From contig CAZCBJ010000060.1 of the NCBI GenBank assembly GCA_964496705.1, forward strand, positions 1 through 18,881: a DNA stretch of 18,881 nucleotides. Direction: 5' to 3'. Source of the DNA: CAZCBJ01 sp964496705 (GTDB lineage Bacteria; Chloroflexota; Anaerolineae; Anaerolineales; Anaerolineaceae). The notes below the pieces were generated by a model. It saw only the letters and a program-made list of their open reading frames with translations. It did no database searches and was not told where the DNA came from. Positions 7,563 to 15,016 of this stretch are shown one piece after another. Positions within the stretch are counted from its first letter, which is position 1. Each line of letters starts with the position of its first letter. Both the position numbers and the translations under genes were made by a program.

Positions 7563-8576
7563 ATGGACGCAAATTTAAATTACCGCTATGCCACCGAATA
7601 CCGCAACTTAATCATCACCACTATCCTGGTGGTGGCTGTGTTGGCGTTTACCGCCACCATGTCTTTTGGCACATTGATGCTGGTCATCCTGGGTTTGGTG
7701 GTGTTGAATTACATCGTCATTCGCATCCAGATTGAGGGTTTCAAGCGCAGCGCAGTGGCGGTCACGGTTGATCAATATCCGGAGGTGCATGCGGTTGTAG
7801 AAAAATGTCGGCAATTTGTGCCCATTCCTGAAAACACACAAGTTTATATCATTTTCAGCCCAAAGTTGAACGCTTTTGCGATGGGCATGGGCAAGCCCTA
7901 TGCAATTGTCCTCCATTCTGCGTTGGTGGAAGCACTGGATGCAGAAGAGCTGGCTACGGTGATCGGACACGAGATGGGGCACATCCATTTCGGGCACACT
8001 ACGCTGTTGACCTTCATTGGCGTGTTGGGCAATCAGACGCTGGGCATACCCCTCTTGGGCGATTTGATTCGTTATGCCTTCCTTTTCTGGTCGCGCGCCA
8101 CCGAGTTCACCAGCGACCGGGCTGGATTGGTGGCAGGTGGCAGGCTGGATAAAGCCATCAGCACGGAGGTCAAACTGGCCGTCGGACCCGAGTTGGCGCG
8201 AAAAATCAACATGCGCGCACTGGAACGGCAGGCCGCCGAAACCCGCACCAATTTCCTTTCGCAATTGGGTGAGATGCAATCTACCCATCCCATGCTCACC
8301 AGCCGGCTGCAAAAAATGCGCGAGTTTGCTTTCTCGGATCTTTATCAGCGTTTACGACCGGATGCAGTCTTAATCGAGCCAGGTCTGGCAGATGAGTCAT
8401 CCGATGGAGGGCTGGTTTGCCCGAAGTGCCAGCGCGGGCTGGTTGATGCGGACGCAAAATACTGTCACTACTGCGGAAATCCTTTGCGGGGTAAGCGTAT
8501 CTGCCTTCTTTGCAACACCGAACTGGAGATGGACTGGAAAGTCTGCCCCAAGTGCGGACAATCGACCCCACAATGA
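7563..8576 (+). CDS. M48-family membrane metallopeptidase with C-terminal double zinc ribbon
   Basis: A 337-residue membrane zinc protease of the HtpX/Ste24 (M48) type. Two hydrophobic segments (about 15-31 and 34-55) precede the catalytic part. The zinc site is H136-E137-M-G-H140 (HEMGH) with E181 in RATEFTSDRAG as the likely third ligand and D185 conserved beside it. The STHPMLTSRLQKM segment at about 240-252 is the usual end of the peptidase domain. Beyond it are four Cys pairs, C286/C289, C301/C304, C314/C317 and C328/C331, forming a double zinc ribbon. Such enzymes usually take part in membrane protein quality control; the ribbons may bind a partner (inference). The gene starts 3 nt after the zinc-ribbon membrane gene, without a strong ribosome site, suggesting coupling. 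Confidence 0.92.
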   Translation: MDANLNYRYATEYRNLIITTILVVAVLAFTATMSFGTLMLVILGLVVLNYIVIRIQIEGFKRSAVAVTVDQYPEVHAVVEKCRQFVPIPENTQVYIIFSPKLNAFAMGMGKPYAIVLHSALVEALDAEELATVIGHEMGHIHFGHTTLLTFIGVLGNQTLGIPLLGDLIRYAFLFWSRATEFTSDRAGLVAGGRLDKAISTEVKLAVGPELARKINMRALERQAAETRTNFLSQLGEMQSTHPMLTSRLQKMREFAFSDLYQRLRPDAVLIEPGLADESSDGGLVCPKCQRGLVDADAKYCHYCGNPLRGKRICLLCNTELEMDWKVCPKCGQSTPQ

Positions 8577-8647
8577 TGGAATCAGGCCGCTTGGGTGCAA
8601 CCATTGGCTTTCCTTTTCGTATTTAATTACAGAAAAGGAGAACCACA

Positions 8648-9097
8648 ATGACTGAACAATCCAATCCACCTTCTGAAGTCCTCCAGGCGGCACCCGCAGG
8701 GATCAGCTCAGAGGAACGCACCTGGGCGATGCTGGCTCACCTCACGGTGATGATCAACTTGTTCACCGGTTTTTGGGGGCCAATTGCTGCCTTGATCATC
8801 TATCTGGTGTATAAAGACAAATCCCGTTACATAGCATACCATTCCATGCAATCCTTCCTCATCCAGTTGATCGGATGGGTGGGCGGCGGATTGATCATTG
8901 CGCTCACCTGGGTGGTGACGGTGATGCTCTCGTTTGTGCTGGTAGGGCTGTTCCTGATTCCTTTTGCCATCCTGATCAGCTTCCTGCCGGTGATTATCGC
9001 CATCTATGCGGTGATCGCAGCAGTGGAAACCAGCCAGGGCAAGGACTTCCGTTACTGGTTGGTGGGCGACTGGACTCGCGGCACGTACACCAGTTAG
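8648..9097 (+). CDS. DUF4870 membrane protein
   Basis: A 149-residue protein of the same family as the gene at 6372 but only weakly alike. A soluble N-terminus ends in SSEERTWAMLAHLTVM, followed by a membrane segment, the charged loop KDKSRYIAYHSMQSFL with the family His, and two long hydrophobic stretches (about 78-98 and 100-124). The C-terminal tail is soluble (DFRYWLVGDW). Molecular function of the family is unknown. Its start has AAGGAG 7 nt upstream. A 71-nt gap separates it from the M48 gene and I see no convincing promoter there, so it may share the same message. A strong terminator follows directly. Confidence 0.86.
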   Translation: MTEQSNPPSEVLQAAPAGISSEERTWAMLAHLTVMINLFTGFWGPIAALIIYLVYKDKSRYIAYHSMQSFLIQLIGWVGGGLIIALTWVVTVMLSFVLVGLFLIPFAILISFLPVIIAIYAVIAAVETSQGKDFRYWLVGDWTRGTYTS

Positions 9098-9111
9098 CAA
9101 ACTTTTTGCAA

Positions 9112-9141
9112 AAAAATCCCCTCCGCGTGGAGGGGATTTTT
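9112..9141. terminator. Bidirectional rho-independent terminator
   Basis: A 13-bp perfect stem, AAAAATCCCCTCC (9112-9124) with GGAGGGGATTTTT (9129-9141), and a 4-nt loop GCGT. It has A and T flanks on both sides, so it can end transcription from the DUF4870 gene (plus) and from the ABC operon (minus), whose last stop is at 9145. Confidence 0.93.
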
Positions 9142-9144
9142 GAT

Positions 9145-10973
9145 TTAGACGGTCAGCGCAACCTCAGCCGGCTGATAGAATTGGCGGTTATACAATTCTG
9201 CATACAGCCCGCCGGCTGTGAGCAGTTCTCTGTGAGTGCCGCGTTCGATGATTTCACCGCGGTCGATGACCAGCACGATGTCGGCGTTGCGCACGGTGGA
9301 CAGGCGGTGGGCGATGACGAAGCTGGTGCGCCCTTTGAGCAGTTGTTTCAGAGCTTTCTGGATTAACACCTCGGTCTGGGTATCGATGCTGGCAGTGGCT
9401 TCATCGAGGATGACGATGCGCGGATCGGCCAGGATGGCGCGGGCGATTGAAATCAACTGGCGTTGACCCTGGCTGAGCAGCTTGCCGCGCTCGCCAACCT
9501 GAGTTTGGTAACCTTCGGGAAGGCGGGCGATGAAATCATGCGCATAGGCGGCTTTAGTGGCTGTCATCACCTCATCTTCACTGGCATCCAGGCGACCGTA
9601 GCGTATGTTCTCCAGGATGCTGCCGGAAAACAGAAACGGCTCCTGGGTGACAATGCCCATCTGCGAACGCAAACTCTTCTGGGTGTACGCGCGCACGTTC
9701 TGACCATCAATCAGCACTTCACCAAAACTGGTGTCGTACAGGCGCGGGATCAGGCTGACCAGAAACGCATGAGCAGATTGACCAATGTGGTCTTCCCGGC
9801 ACCGGTGGGGCCCACAATGGCAACTGTGCTGCCCGGAGGAGCGGTAAATGAAATTTCATCCAAAACTGCGTCAGATTCATAGCTAAAAGTAACCCGCTTG
9901 AATTCGACATTACCCATGATGGGCTGGGCTTTCACCGCTTCAGGCGCATCTTGGATGGCTGGCTGCATATCCAGCAACTCAAATACCCGTTCTGCGCCGG
10001 CGAAGGCGGATTGAGAGGTGGTCCACATCTGAGCCACCATTTGCAACGGGCGGAAGAAGTTCTGCACGTATTGCAGGAATGCCACCACCACACCCACGCT
10101 CAACTGACCGTTGATGACCAGCAATCCGCCCAGGGCTGCCACCAGCGCCATGTCCAGGGTGCTGAGCAAGTCCATGGTGGGCATGAAGGCCGACGTGACA
10201 GCAGTGGCGCTGACGTTCGCGTCGCGGTTAGCCGCGTTGCGCTCGGTGAAGCGCCGCACATTGGCTTCGGTGCGGTTGAATGCCTGGGCAACCTTTACAC
10301 CGCCCAATTCTTCTTCCAGGTCGGCGGAAACATCTCCGATGGTGGTGCGCGTTTTCCGGAAGGCGTTGCGGGCGATCCCCGAAAAAATTTTGGTTGAATA
10401 CAGCAGCACGGGCAGCATGATCAATACCGCCAATGCCAACTGCCAGTTGACCAGCAGCATGGCAATCACAATCCCCACCAGGGCAAAGACCGCCCCGACC
10501 ATTTGAACGAGTGCCTGGGAGAAAAATGAATTGATCGTGTCAATATCATTGACCAGGCGGCTCATCAGGTCGCCGGCTTGCTTGCTTTCTAGATATTGCA
10601 GCGAAAGGGATTCAATTTTGTCAAATACGCGCGCGCGCAGGTCTGCGAGGAGTTCCTGGGCGGCTTTACCGATGAGGAAACCTTGATATCGGCTGGTAAT
10701 CATGCCCAGCAGGTATATGGCAGCCAGCGCCAGCATGATCCCCGCCAGACCAGAACTGTTTGACTGTGAAATGAAACGATCAATCGCCACGCCAATCAGG
10801 AAGGGCGAAGCACCCTGCGTGGCTGCGTTGATCAGCGTTAATAACAACGAGAGGATGATCACCCTTTTATAGGGGAGAGCCATTTTCAACAGGCGGATGA
10901 AAACTTGCCCACGGTTGCGCGCTTTTTCGTCCTGCTCAGCCAGTCTTCTCCAACCACCACCGGGTCCGTGCAT
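9145..10973 (-). CDS. ABC exporter half-transporter (ABC1), frameshifted by a 23-bp insertion
   Basis: A lipid/multidrug-type ABC exporter subunit with six membrane helices (residues about 20-310) fused to an ATPase domain. Walker A is GPTGAGKTT (about 388-396), the signature is LSQGQRQL, Walker B is RIVILDEATASID with the catalytic Glu, and the switch His is in IAHRLS. The frame is broken just after Walker A: one frame reads TTLVNLLMRFWSA then stop, the next resumes as LVSLIPRLYDTSFGEV. Removing 23 nt between two TGGTCA copies restores TTLVSLIPRLYDTSFGEV and an exact 601-residue protein. Start ATG 10973 is chosen: it overlaps the ABC2 stop as TAATG and has AAGGAG 8 nt upstream. It is the last gene of marR-ABC2-ABC1. 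Substrate unknown. Confidence 0.9.
9756..9784. repeat. 23-nt imperfect duplication causing the ABC1 frameshift
   Basis: TGACCA occurs at 9756-9761 and again at 9779-9784, exactly 23 nt apart (TGGTCA on the coding strand). The two coding versions, TLVNLLMRF and LVSLIPRLYD, are alternative forms of the same stretch after Walker A. This suggests two strain haplotypes joined in series by the assembler, or a real small duplication. Confidence 0.75.
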
Positions 10974-12720
10974 TATGACATCTCCTTTTCCACCGCTTCG
11001 AGCCATTCAGCATGTTCTTCGAATTGCGATTCCAATATTTCCACATAAGTCTCGCAGCATTTCATCAAATCAGCATGTTTTCCAATGCCGATGAGTTGTC
11101 CCTGATCAATCAACAGGATCAGGTCGGCGTTGCGCACCGAACTGATACGCTGGGCGATGATGAAGGTGGTGCGTCCCTGGCGCAAATGCTCCAGTGCTTG
11201 TTGAATTTTGTATTCCGTCTCGGCGTCCACCGAGGAGGTGCTGTCATCCATGATGAGGATGCGCGGGTTCATCAGCAGGGCGCGGGCGATGGCGATGCGC
11301 TGCTTTTGCCCGCCAGATAAGCCCACCCCGCGCTCACCGATCAGGGTGTCATACTGTTTTTCCATTTCGATTATGAAATCGTGCGCCTGGGCAGCTTTGG
11401 CAGCCGCAATAATNNNNNNNNNNCGTAGGCGATATTCTCGCGGATCGTGCCGGAGAAGAGGGTGGTATCCTGCAGGACGATGCCAGTTTGCGAGCGTAGG
11501 CTTTTTACCCTCACATCGCGCACATCCATCCCATCCACCGTTATGCGCCCAGAAGTGACGTCATAGAAGCGTGGGATTAAATTGATCACCGAGGATTTCC
11601 CAGAACCGGTGCGCCCCAGAATGGCAACGGTTTGGTTGGGTTCCACCTGAAAAGAGACTTCGTGCAAGATGTCTGTTTCACCGCCGGCATAACGAAATGA
11701 CACATTTTCAAAGGTCACCCTGCCTTGCAGTGGTGGCAGGTCGATTGCGTCCGGTTTATCGTGCACATCCAGTTCTGCATCCATCACCTCGTACAGCCGC
11801 TGGGCAGAAGCCTCAGCCCGCGAAAGCGAAGAGCCGATGAAACCGAGCATGAAAATGGGCATCAAAAAGAAGCCTTGATAACTGGAGAAAGCGACCAGCT
11901 CCCCCAGGGTCAGCCTGCCACCTATCACCTGCAATCCGCCCACCCAGGTGACGCCCACCACGCCCAGGTTGGCGATGAAGAAGACCATGGGGAAAAAGGT
12001 TGTGAACAGGCGCACCAGGTTGATGTTTTGCCCCAGAAAGTCATCGTTGCGTTCTTTAAAACGGCTTTTTTCATAATCTTCGCGAGCGAAGGCTTTGACT
12101 ACGCGGATGCCGGCAAGATTTTCCTGCAGCACGGTGTTGAGCAGGCCCAGTTTCTGTTGCACCTGCAGCGATAACGGCATGACCTGGCGCACGAAGGTTA
12201 AGAACAACACCAGGATGAACGGCACCATCAGGAGAAAGATCAAGGTGAGCAGCCAGTTCATTGAAAAAAGGATCACCAATGTGCCAATCAACAAGAGCAC
12301 AGCAGAAACCATCTGCAATAAGCCGTTGCCGGTGAACATACGCACCATCTCAACATCCGAGGTCATGCGGGTCATCAGTTTGCCGGTTTGCGCCTGGTCG
12401 TGATAAGTGAAGCTGAGTTTTTGAAGTTTCTCAAATATTGTGTTGCGTATTTCATAAGCCACTCCCTGAGACGTCACCTCGGAAAGATAACCCTGCAAAA
12501 AAGTGAACAGGCCGCGACCCAGGGCAACTGCCACCAGCAAAGCTGCCACAATCCAGATGGCGTTCATGTTCTTCGCGGAAATGCCGTCGTCAATCAGTTG
12601 GCGCAGTAGCTGGGGGGCGTTCAGGTTGGCGATATTGACCAATAAAAGGCTGACGAAGGCACCGAGGGCAGTTTTCCAGTAATGGCGCATATAAATAAAG
12701 GTTCGTTGAATCGATTTCAT
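10973..12720 (-). CDS. ABC exporter half-transporter (ABC2), interrupted by an assembly gap
   Basis: Partner subunit of ABC1. Membrane domain with six helices (about 16-300) and an ATPase domain with Walker A GRTGSGKSS at 369-377, Q-loop VLQDTT, signature LSGGQKQR and Walker B RILIMDDSTSSVD. The usual catalytic Glu is Asp (MDD) and the switch His is Gln (IAQRIS), so this subunit forms the degenerate ATP site, as in TM287/288 or BmrC/BmrD-type heterodimers. Ten N at 11414-11423 separate RENIAY from IIAAAKAAQ and put them in different frames; a true gap of length 2 modulo 3, probably near 26 nt, would give about 587 residues. The start ATG overlaps the marR stop as ATGA, so translation is coupled. 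Downstream the stop overlaps the ABC1 start. Substrate cannot be told. Confidence 0.92.
11414..11423. other. Scaffold gap (10 N)
   Basis: Ten unresolved bases inside the ABC2 ATPase domain, between the NIAY segment and IIAAAKAA. The coding frame does not carry across ten bases, so the number is a placeholder and not a measured length. Confidence 0.97.
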
Positions 12721-13163
12721 TTTCCCTCTTCCTTTGTGGGCTGTGAAATGACTTTGTTGAGGATGGCCAGGCCGCGCTCCAGCTCTTGCATCTCCGTTTC
12801 ATCCAGGCTGCCCAGCTTTTGGTCCAGGCGGGAGAGTAATTGCTGCTCACACTCTGCGAGTATCTCTTGACCCAGGGGAGTGATCTCCACACGAATTTTG
12901 CGGCGGTCATGAGATTCGGGAATTCTGAGCAGCCAACCGCGTTGCTCCAGTGTGTCCACTGAATTGGACATGGTGGCCAGCGTAACCGCTTGCCACTCAG
13001 CCAGTTCGCTCAGGCTGGCTGGCTGTCGGGCGAGCATGTGCAGGATGCGAAAATGGGGATGGGCGACCGTGCCGCTGAGGCAGCGGATTTCAGGGGCCAG
13101 CGTCTTGAAAATGCCGGGGATCAGGCAAACAACCTGCCTGGCCAGATCATGCTTATTACTCAT
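12717..13163 (-). CDS. MarR-family transcriptional regulator
   Basis: A 148-residue winged-helix regulator that should bind palindromic DNA as a dimer and release it on binding a small ligand. The DNA-binding part reads LHMLARQPASLSELAEWQAV, then TLATMSNSVDTLEQRGWLLR as recognition helix, then a wing with the family's DRRKIRVEITPLG motif. The flanking helices form the dimer interface (residues 1-40 and 110-148). It is the first gene of the operon with the two ABC subunits and overlaps ABC2 by 4 nt (ATGA). The ATG has AGGAG 10 nt upstream. A near-consensus promoter whose -10 box lies in a palindrome precedes it, so it very probably represses its own operon and is relieved by an exported compound. 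The ligand is unknown. Confidence 0.93.
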   Translation of the reverse strand: MSNKHDLARQVVCLIPGIFKTLAPEIRCLSGTVAHPHFRILHMLARQPASLSELAEWQAVTLATMSNSVDTLEQRGWLLRIPESHDRRKIRVEITPLGQEILAECEQQLLSRLDQKLGSLDETEMQELERGLAILNKVISQPTKEEGK

Positions 13164-13200
13164 TTGATTAGCACTCCTAATAATTAGCCGGGCTAATTAT
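13164..13200. promoter_or_regulatory. MarR operator palindromes
   Basis: The best palindrome has 9-bp arms at 13180-13188 and 13192-13200 around CGG (core TAATTAGCCGGGCTAATTA). A second, looser repeat overlaps it: TTGATTAG (13164-13171) facing CTAATAAT (13177-13184). A further CTAATCA half-site is at 13210-13216. AT-rich palindromes of this size are typical MarR targets. Binding here would cover the -10 box and the start site of the marR promoter. Confidence 0.7.
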
Positions 13201-13223
13201 ATGCCAACCCTAATCATTGTCAA
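13196..13223 (-). promoter_or_regulatory. Promoter of the marR-ABC operon
   Basis: On the minus strand TTGACA (13218-13223), a 16-nt spacer and TATAAT (13196-13201), both boxes perfect. The start is expected near 13189, inside the palindrome, leaving a leader of about 25 nt with the AGGAG site. Confidence 0.85.
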
Positions 13224-13245
13224 GTGCTTGCTTGATCATCATAAC
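13217..13245 (+). promoter_or_regulatory. Candidate divergent promoter for the gene at 13259
   Basis: TTGTCA (13217-13222), a 17-nt spacer and CATAAC (13240-13245). Its -35 box overlaps the -35 of the marR promoter on the other strand, so the two cannot be occupied at once. The -10 is weak. Confidence 0.35.
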
Positions 13246-13258
13246 AATCCAAGAGGGT

Positions 13259-13642
13259 GTGAAAAATTCTACGGGTTGTGTTATAAATCAGCGCGTGGAG
13301 CGTTTCCTAAAAAACGATCAGGCAAATGATGAATTGGCAAAGGCCGGGGCTGCCCGCGCTCTTGGGAATGAAGGCAGATCCCGGGTGCATGCCCGCCGTG
13401 CAGCTGGCTGGGTGATCCGCGCATATTTTCAAGCCCGCGGACTCCCCTTCAGTCCGGCCGAAAGCGCTCACCATCTGCTGCAACGGCTGGCTGTGATGGA
13501 CGGATTACCTGAGGAGGCGCACCGCGCTGCCGAACATCTGACCCTGCGCGTGGATGAGCATTTCAACCTGCCGCAGGGGATTGACTTAATCCAACAGACC
13601 ATGCGTCTCGCGGAGGCTCTGGATCAACTTGATAATAAATGA
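13259..13642 (+). CDS. Small hypothetical protein
   Basis: I do not recognise this protein with confidence. From GTG 13259 it has 127 residues, soluble and mostly alpha-helical by eye, rich in Ala, Arg, Leu and His. The middle reads RVHARRAAGWVIRAYFQ, followed by SPAESAHHLLQRLAVM. The pattern of a small helical bundle with a basic helix and a later AxHxLL-type helix is loosely like HEPN proteins, but the RNase Rx4-6H motif is not seen. The start is uncertain: GTG 13259 has GAGGG just before it; the open frame goes back to a TTG at 13217 that lies in the promoter, and GTG 13295 is also possible. It is 13 nt upstream of the glutaredoxin-like gene and probably in one message with it, divergent from marR. 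Confidence 0.65.
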   Translation: MKNSTGCVINQRVERFLKNDQANDELAKAGAARALGNEGRSRVHARRAAGWVIRAYFQARGLPFSPAESAHHLLQRLAVMDGLPEEAHRAAEHLTLRVDEHFNLPQGIDLIQQTMRLAEALDQLDNK

Positions 13643-13655
13643 CCAGGAAAACAAT

Positions 13656-13907
13656 ATGACAGAAGAGAAGCTCATTAAGGTTTATGGCACCATGTGGTGT
13701 GGTGACACGCGGCGCTCGCGCGCATTCCTGAATAAGCACCAAATTCCTTACCAGTGGATCGATATCAACAGCGATCCAGAAGCCTGCAAATTTGTGGAAA
13801 AGACCAACCGCGGTTTCCGCAGTGTGCCGACCATCGTATTCCCGGATGGAAGCATCCTGGTGGAACCCAGCGATCGGGAACTGGGTTTGAAACTCGGGAT
13901 CGGTTGA
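13656..13907 (+). CDS. Glutaredoxin-like protein with a single active-site Cys
   Basis: An 83-residue thioredoxin-fold protein of the glutaredoxin/mycoredoxin type, reducing disulphides or mixed thiols in the cytoplasm. The first strand KVYGTMWCGDTRRSRAFL has the active-site C15, but the second Cys of the usual CxxC is Thr (C-G-D-T). The cis-Pro loop SVPTIVFPDGS and the following LVEPSDRELGLKLG are as in small mycoredoxin-like proteins. A monothiol site suggests a deglutathionylase-type or low-molecular-thiol dependent reaction, or a non-redox role. ATG 13656 is chosen over 13629 because AGGA lies 7 nt upstream and the fold starts at once. The stop is 17 bp from the convergent small membrane gene, with no visible terminator. 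Confidence 0.87.
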   Translation: MTEEKLIKVYGTMWCGDTRRSRAFLNKHQIPYQWIDINSDPEACKFVEKTNRGFRSVPTIVFPDGSILVEPSDRELGLKLGIG

Positions 13908-13924
13908 GGCAGGTGTGTAAACGG

Positions 13925-14161
13925 CTAGCGTATTTTACGCATCAGCCAGACCAGAAAAGCCCCCACAAACAGACTGAGTGAAAAAACCAAAAAAGCCAGC
14001 GTGCGGGGACGCTGTTCGAGAACGACGGTTGGTTGGGTGATTAACCGGCGGCCTAGACGCTGGATAAATTCAGGAGCGGGTTGAATCTCAGGTAAAGAAA
14101 GCGCCAGCTGATTTTCCAGCAATTCAAGATCGCCCGCGAGATCTGATGGTTGACCGGTCAT
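13925..14161 (-). CDS. Small one-TM protein, possible anti-sigma factor
   Basis: A 78-residue protein. The first 52 residues are soluble and acidic then basic (DLELLENQLALSLPEI, PAPEFIQRLGRRL), and residues about 55-73 form one membrane helix (LAFLVFSLSLFVGAFLVWL) ended by MRKIR. There are no Cys residues, so it is not a zinc-binding anti-sigma of the ZAS type. The PxPEFxxxLxxxL segment before a membrane helix resembles the short anti-sigma-like proteins that accompany ECF sigma factors in Chloroflexota; this is recognition and inference. It starts one base after the DegV stop (TGA-G-ATG) with GAGGA upstream, so it is made from the sigma-DegV message. The short helix before the membrane could hold the sigma factor at the membrane. 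Confidence 0.75.
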   Translation of the reverse strand: MTGQPSDLAGDLELLENQLALSLPEIQPAPEFIQRLGRRLITQPTVVLEQRPRTLAFLVFSLSLFVGAFLVWLMRKIR

Positions 14162-14162
14162 C

Positions 14163-15014
14163 TCAAGATTCCTCTTCCACAGGATAAATAATCAATCCCA
14201 CCGTGCCTGGACCAAGGTTGGCGGCCACCGGTATGGCCAGATCAGTTTGAACCACCTCGCTGATGTTGAACATCCCGAGAATTTTCTGCGTCAGAGTCTG
14301 CGCGGCTTCCGCATCGGCTGCATGGACGACGGCGATGTTGACGCGCAAATTACCGACTGATTGGCGGGCAAGCTCGACGATATGTTCCAGTGAGCGCTGC
14401 CGGGTGCGCACCTTGTCACCCATCTGTAGCAACCCATCGCGCAAGAGGATGATCGGCTTGACGCGCAGCATGGAAGTGATGGCGGACTGCAGTGCATTGA
14501 CCCTGCCATTCATACGGGCGAATTCCAACGTGTCGAGCGTGAAGATCACCGTCAGCTGGTCGCGCATGCGGCGTAGCCTGGCCAGGATATCCTCCATGGA
14601 TTTCCCGGCGCGCTCCATCAGGCGGGCTTCACGGCACATGAACGCCTCCGCGGCTGAACCGGCGCCTGAATCGAAAGCGAACACTTTGATCTCATCCTTC
14701 ATCTCTTCTGCCGCCAGTTTAACCGTTGCAAAAGTGCCTGACATTTTGCTGCCGAGATGGATGGAGAGGATCGAATCCTGCGGGGTGGCGATGCTGCGGT
14801 AAAAATCCACAATCTGTCCGGGGGACGGCAAGCTGGTATGTGGTATCTGTCCAGTCTCCTTGACCAGTTGGTAGAATTTCTGGCTGTCGATGTCCCGCCC
14901 CTGCAAATAGGTGATATCACCGAAAGTGATGCGCAAGGGCAACACGTGGATTTCATATTTTTCCAACCATCCGGTGGGGTAATCCGCGCCTCCATCTGTG
15001 ACGATTCTTAACAT
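14163..15014 (-). CDS. DegV family (fatty-acid binding) protein
   Basis: A 283-residue DegV protein. These bind a fatty acid in a deep cleft and, as FakB in Firmicutes, present it to a kinase FakA for phosphorylation; no FakA is seen here. Motifs visible: IVTDGGADYP at the N-terminus, HTSLPSPGQ (the family's TSxPSP), IHLGSKMSGTF (the SGT loop that binds the carboxylate) and VAANLGPGTVGL near the C-terminus, where many relatives have HxGPG. ATG 15014 is preferred to a TTG at 15020 because it clears the sigma stop by 2 nt and has GGGAG upstream. Its place between a sigma factor and a small membrane protein is suggestive but the link is unknown. Confidence 0.92.
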   Translation of the reverse strand: MLRIVTDGGADYPTGWLEKYEIHVLPLRITFGDITYLQGRDIDSQKFYQLVKETGQIPHTSLPSPGQIVDFYRSIATPQDSILSIHLGSKMSGTFATVKLAAEEMKDEIKVFAFDSGAGSAAEAFMCREARLMERAGKSMEDILARLRRMRDQLTVIFTLDTLEFARMNGRVNALQSAITSMLRVKPIILLRDGLLQMGDKVRTRQRSLEHIVELARQSVGNLRVNIAVVHAADAEAAQTLTQKILGMFNISEVVQTDLAIPVAANLGPGTVGLIIYPVEEES

Positions 15015-15016
15015 TT

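Noticed and set aside
7608..8312. A 234-codon minus-strand frame
   Set aside because: It lies fully antisense to the M48 peptidase, whose HEMGH and zinc-ribbon motifs are clear, and has no recognisable domain.
9145..9717. A free-standing ABC ATPase domain gene
   Set aside because: It is the C-terminal part of ABC1 after the frameshift; Q-loop, signature and Walker B continue the ATPase domain whose Walker A is in the upstream frame.
10973..11365. A separate short ABC ATPase gene
   Set aside because: It is the end of ABC2 beyond the N gap; the sequence continues in frame back to IIAAAKAAQ at the gap edge.
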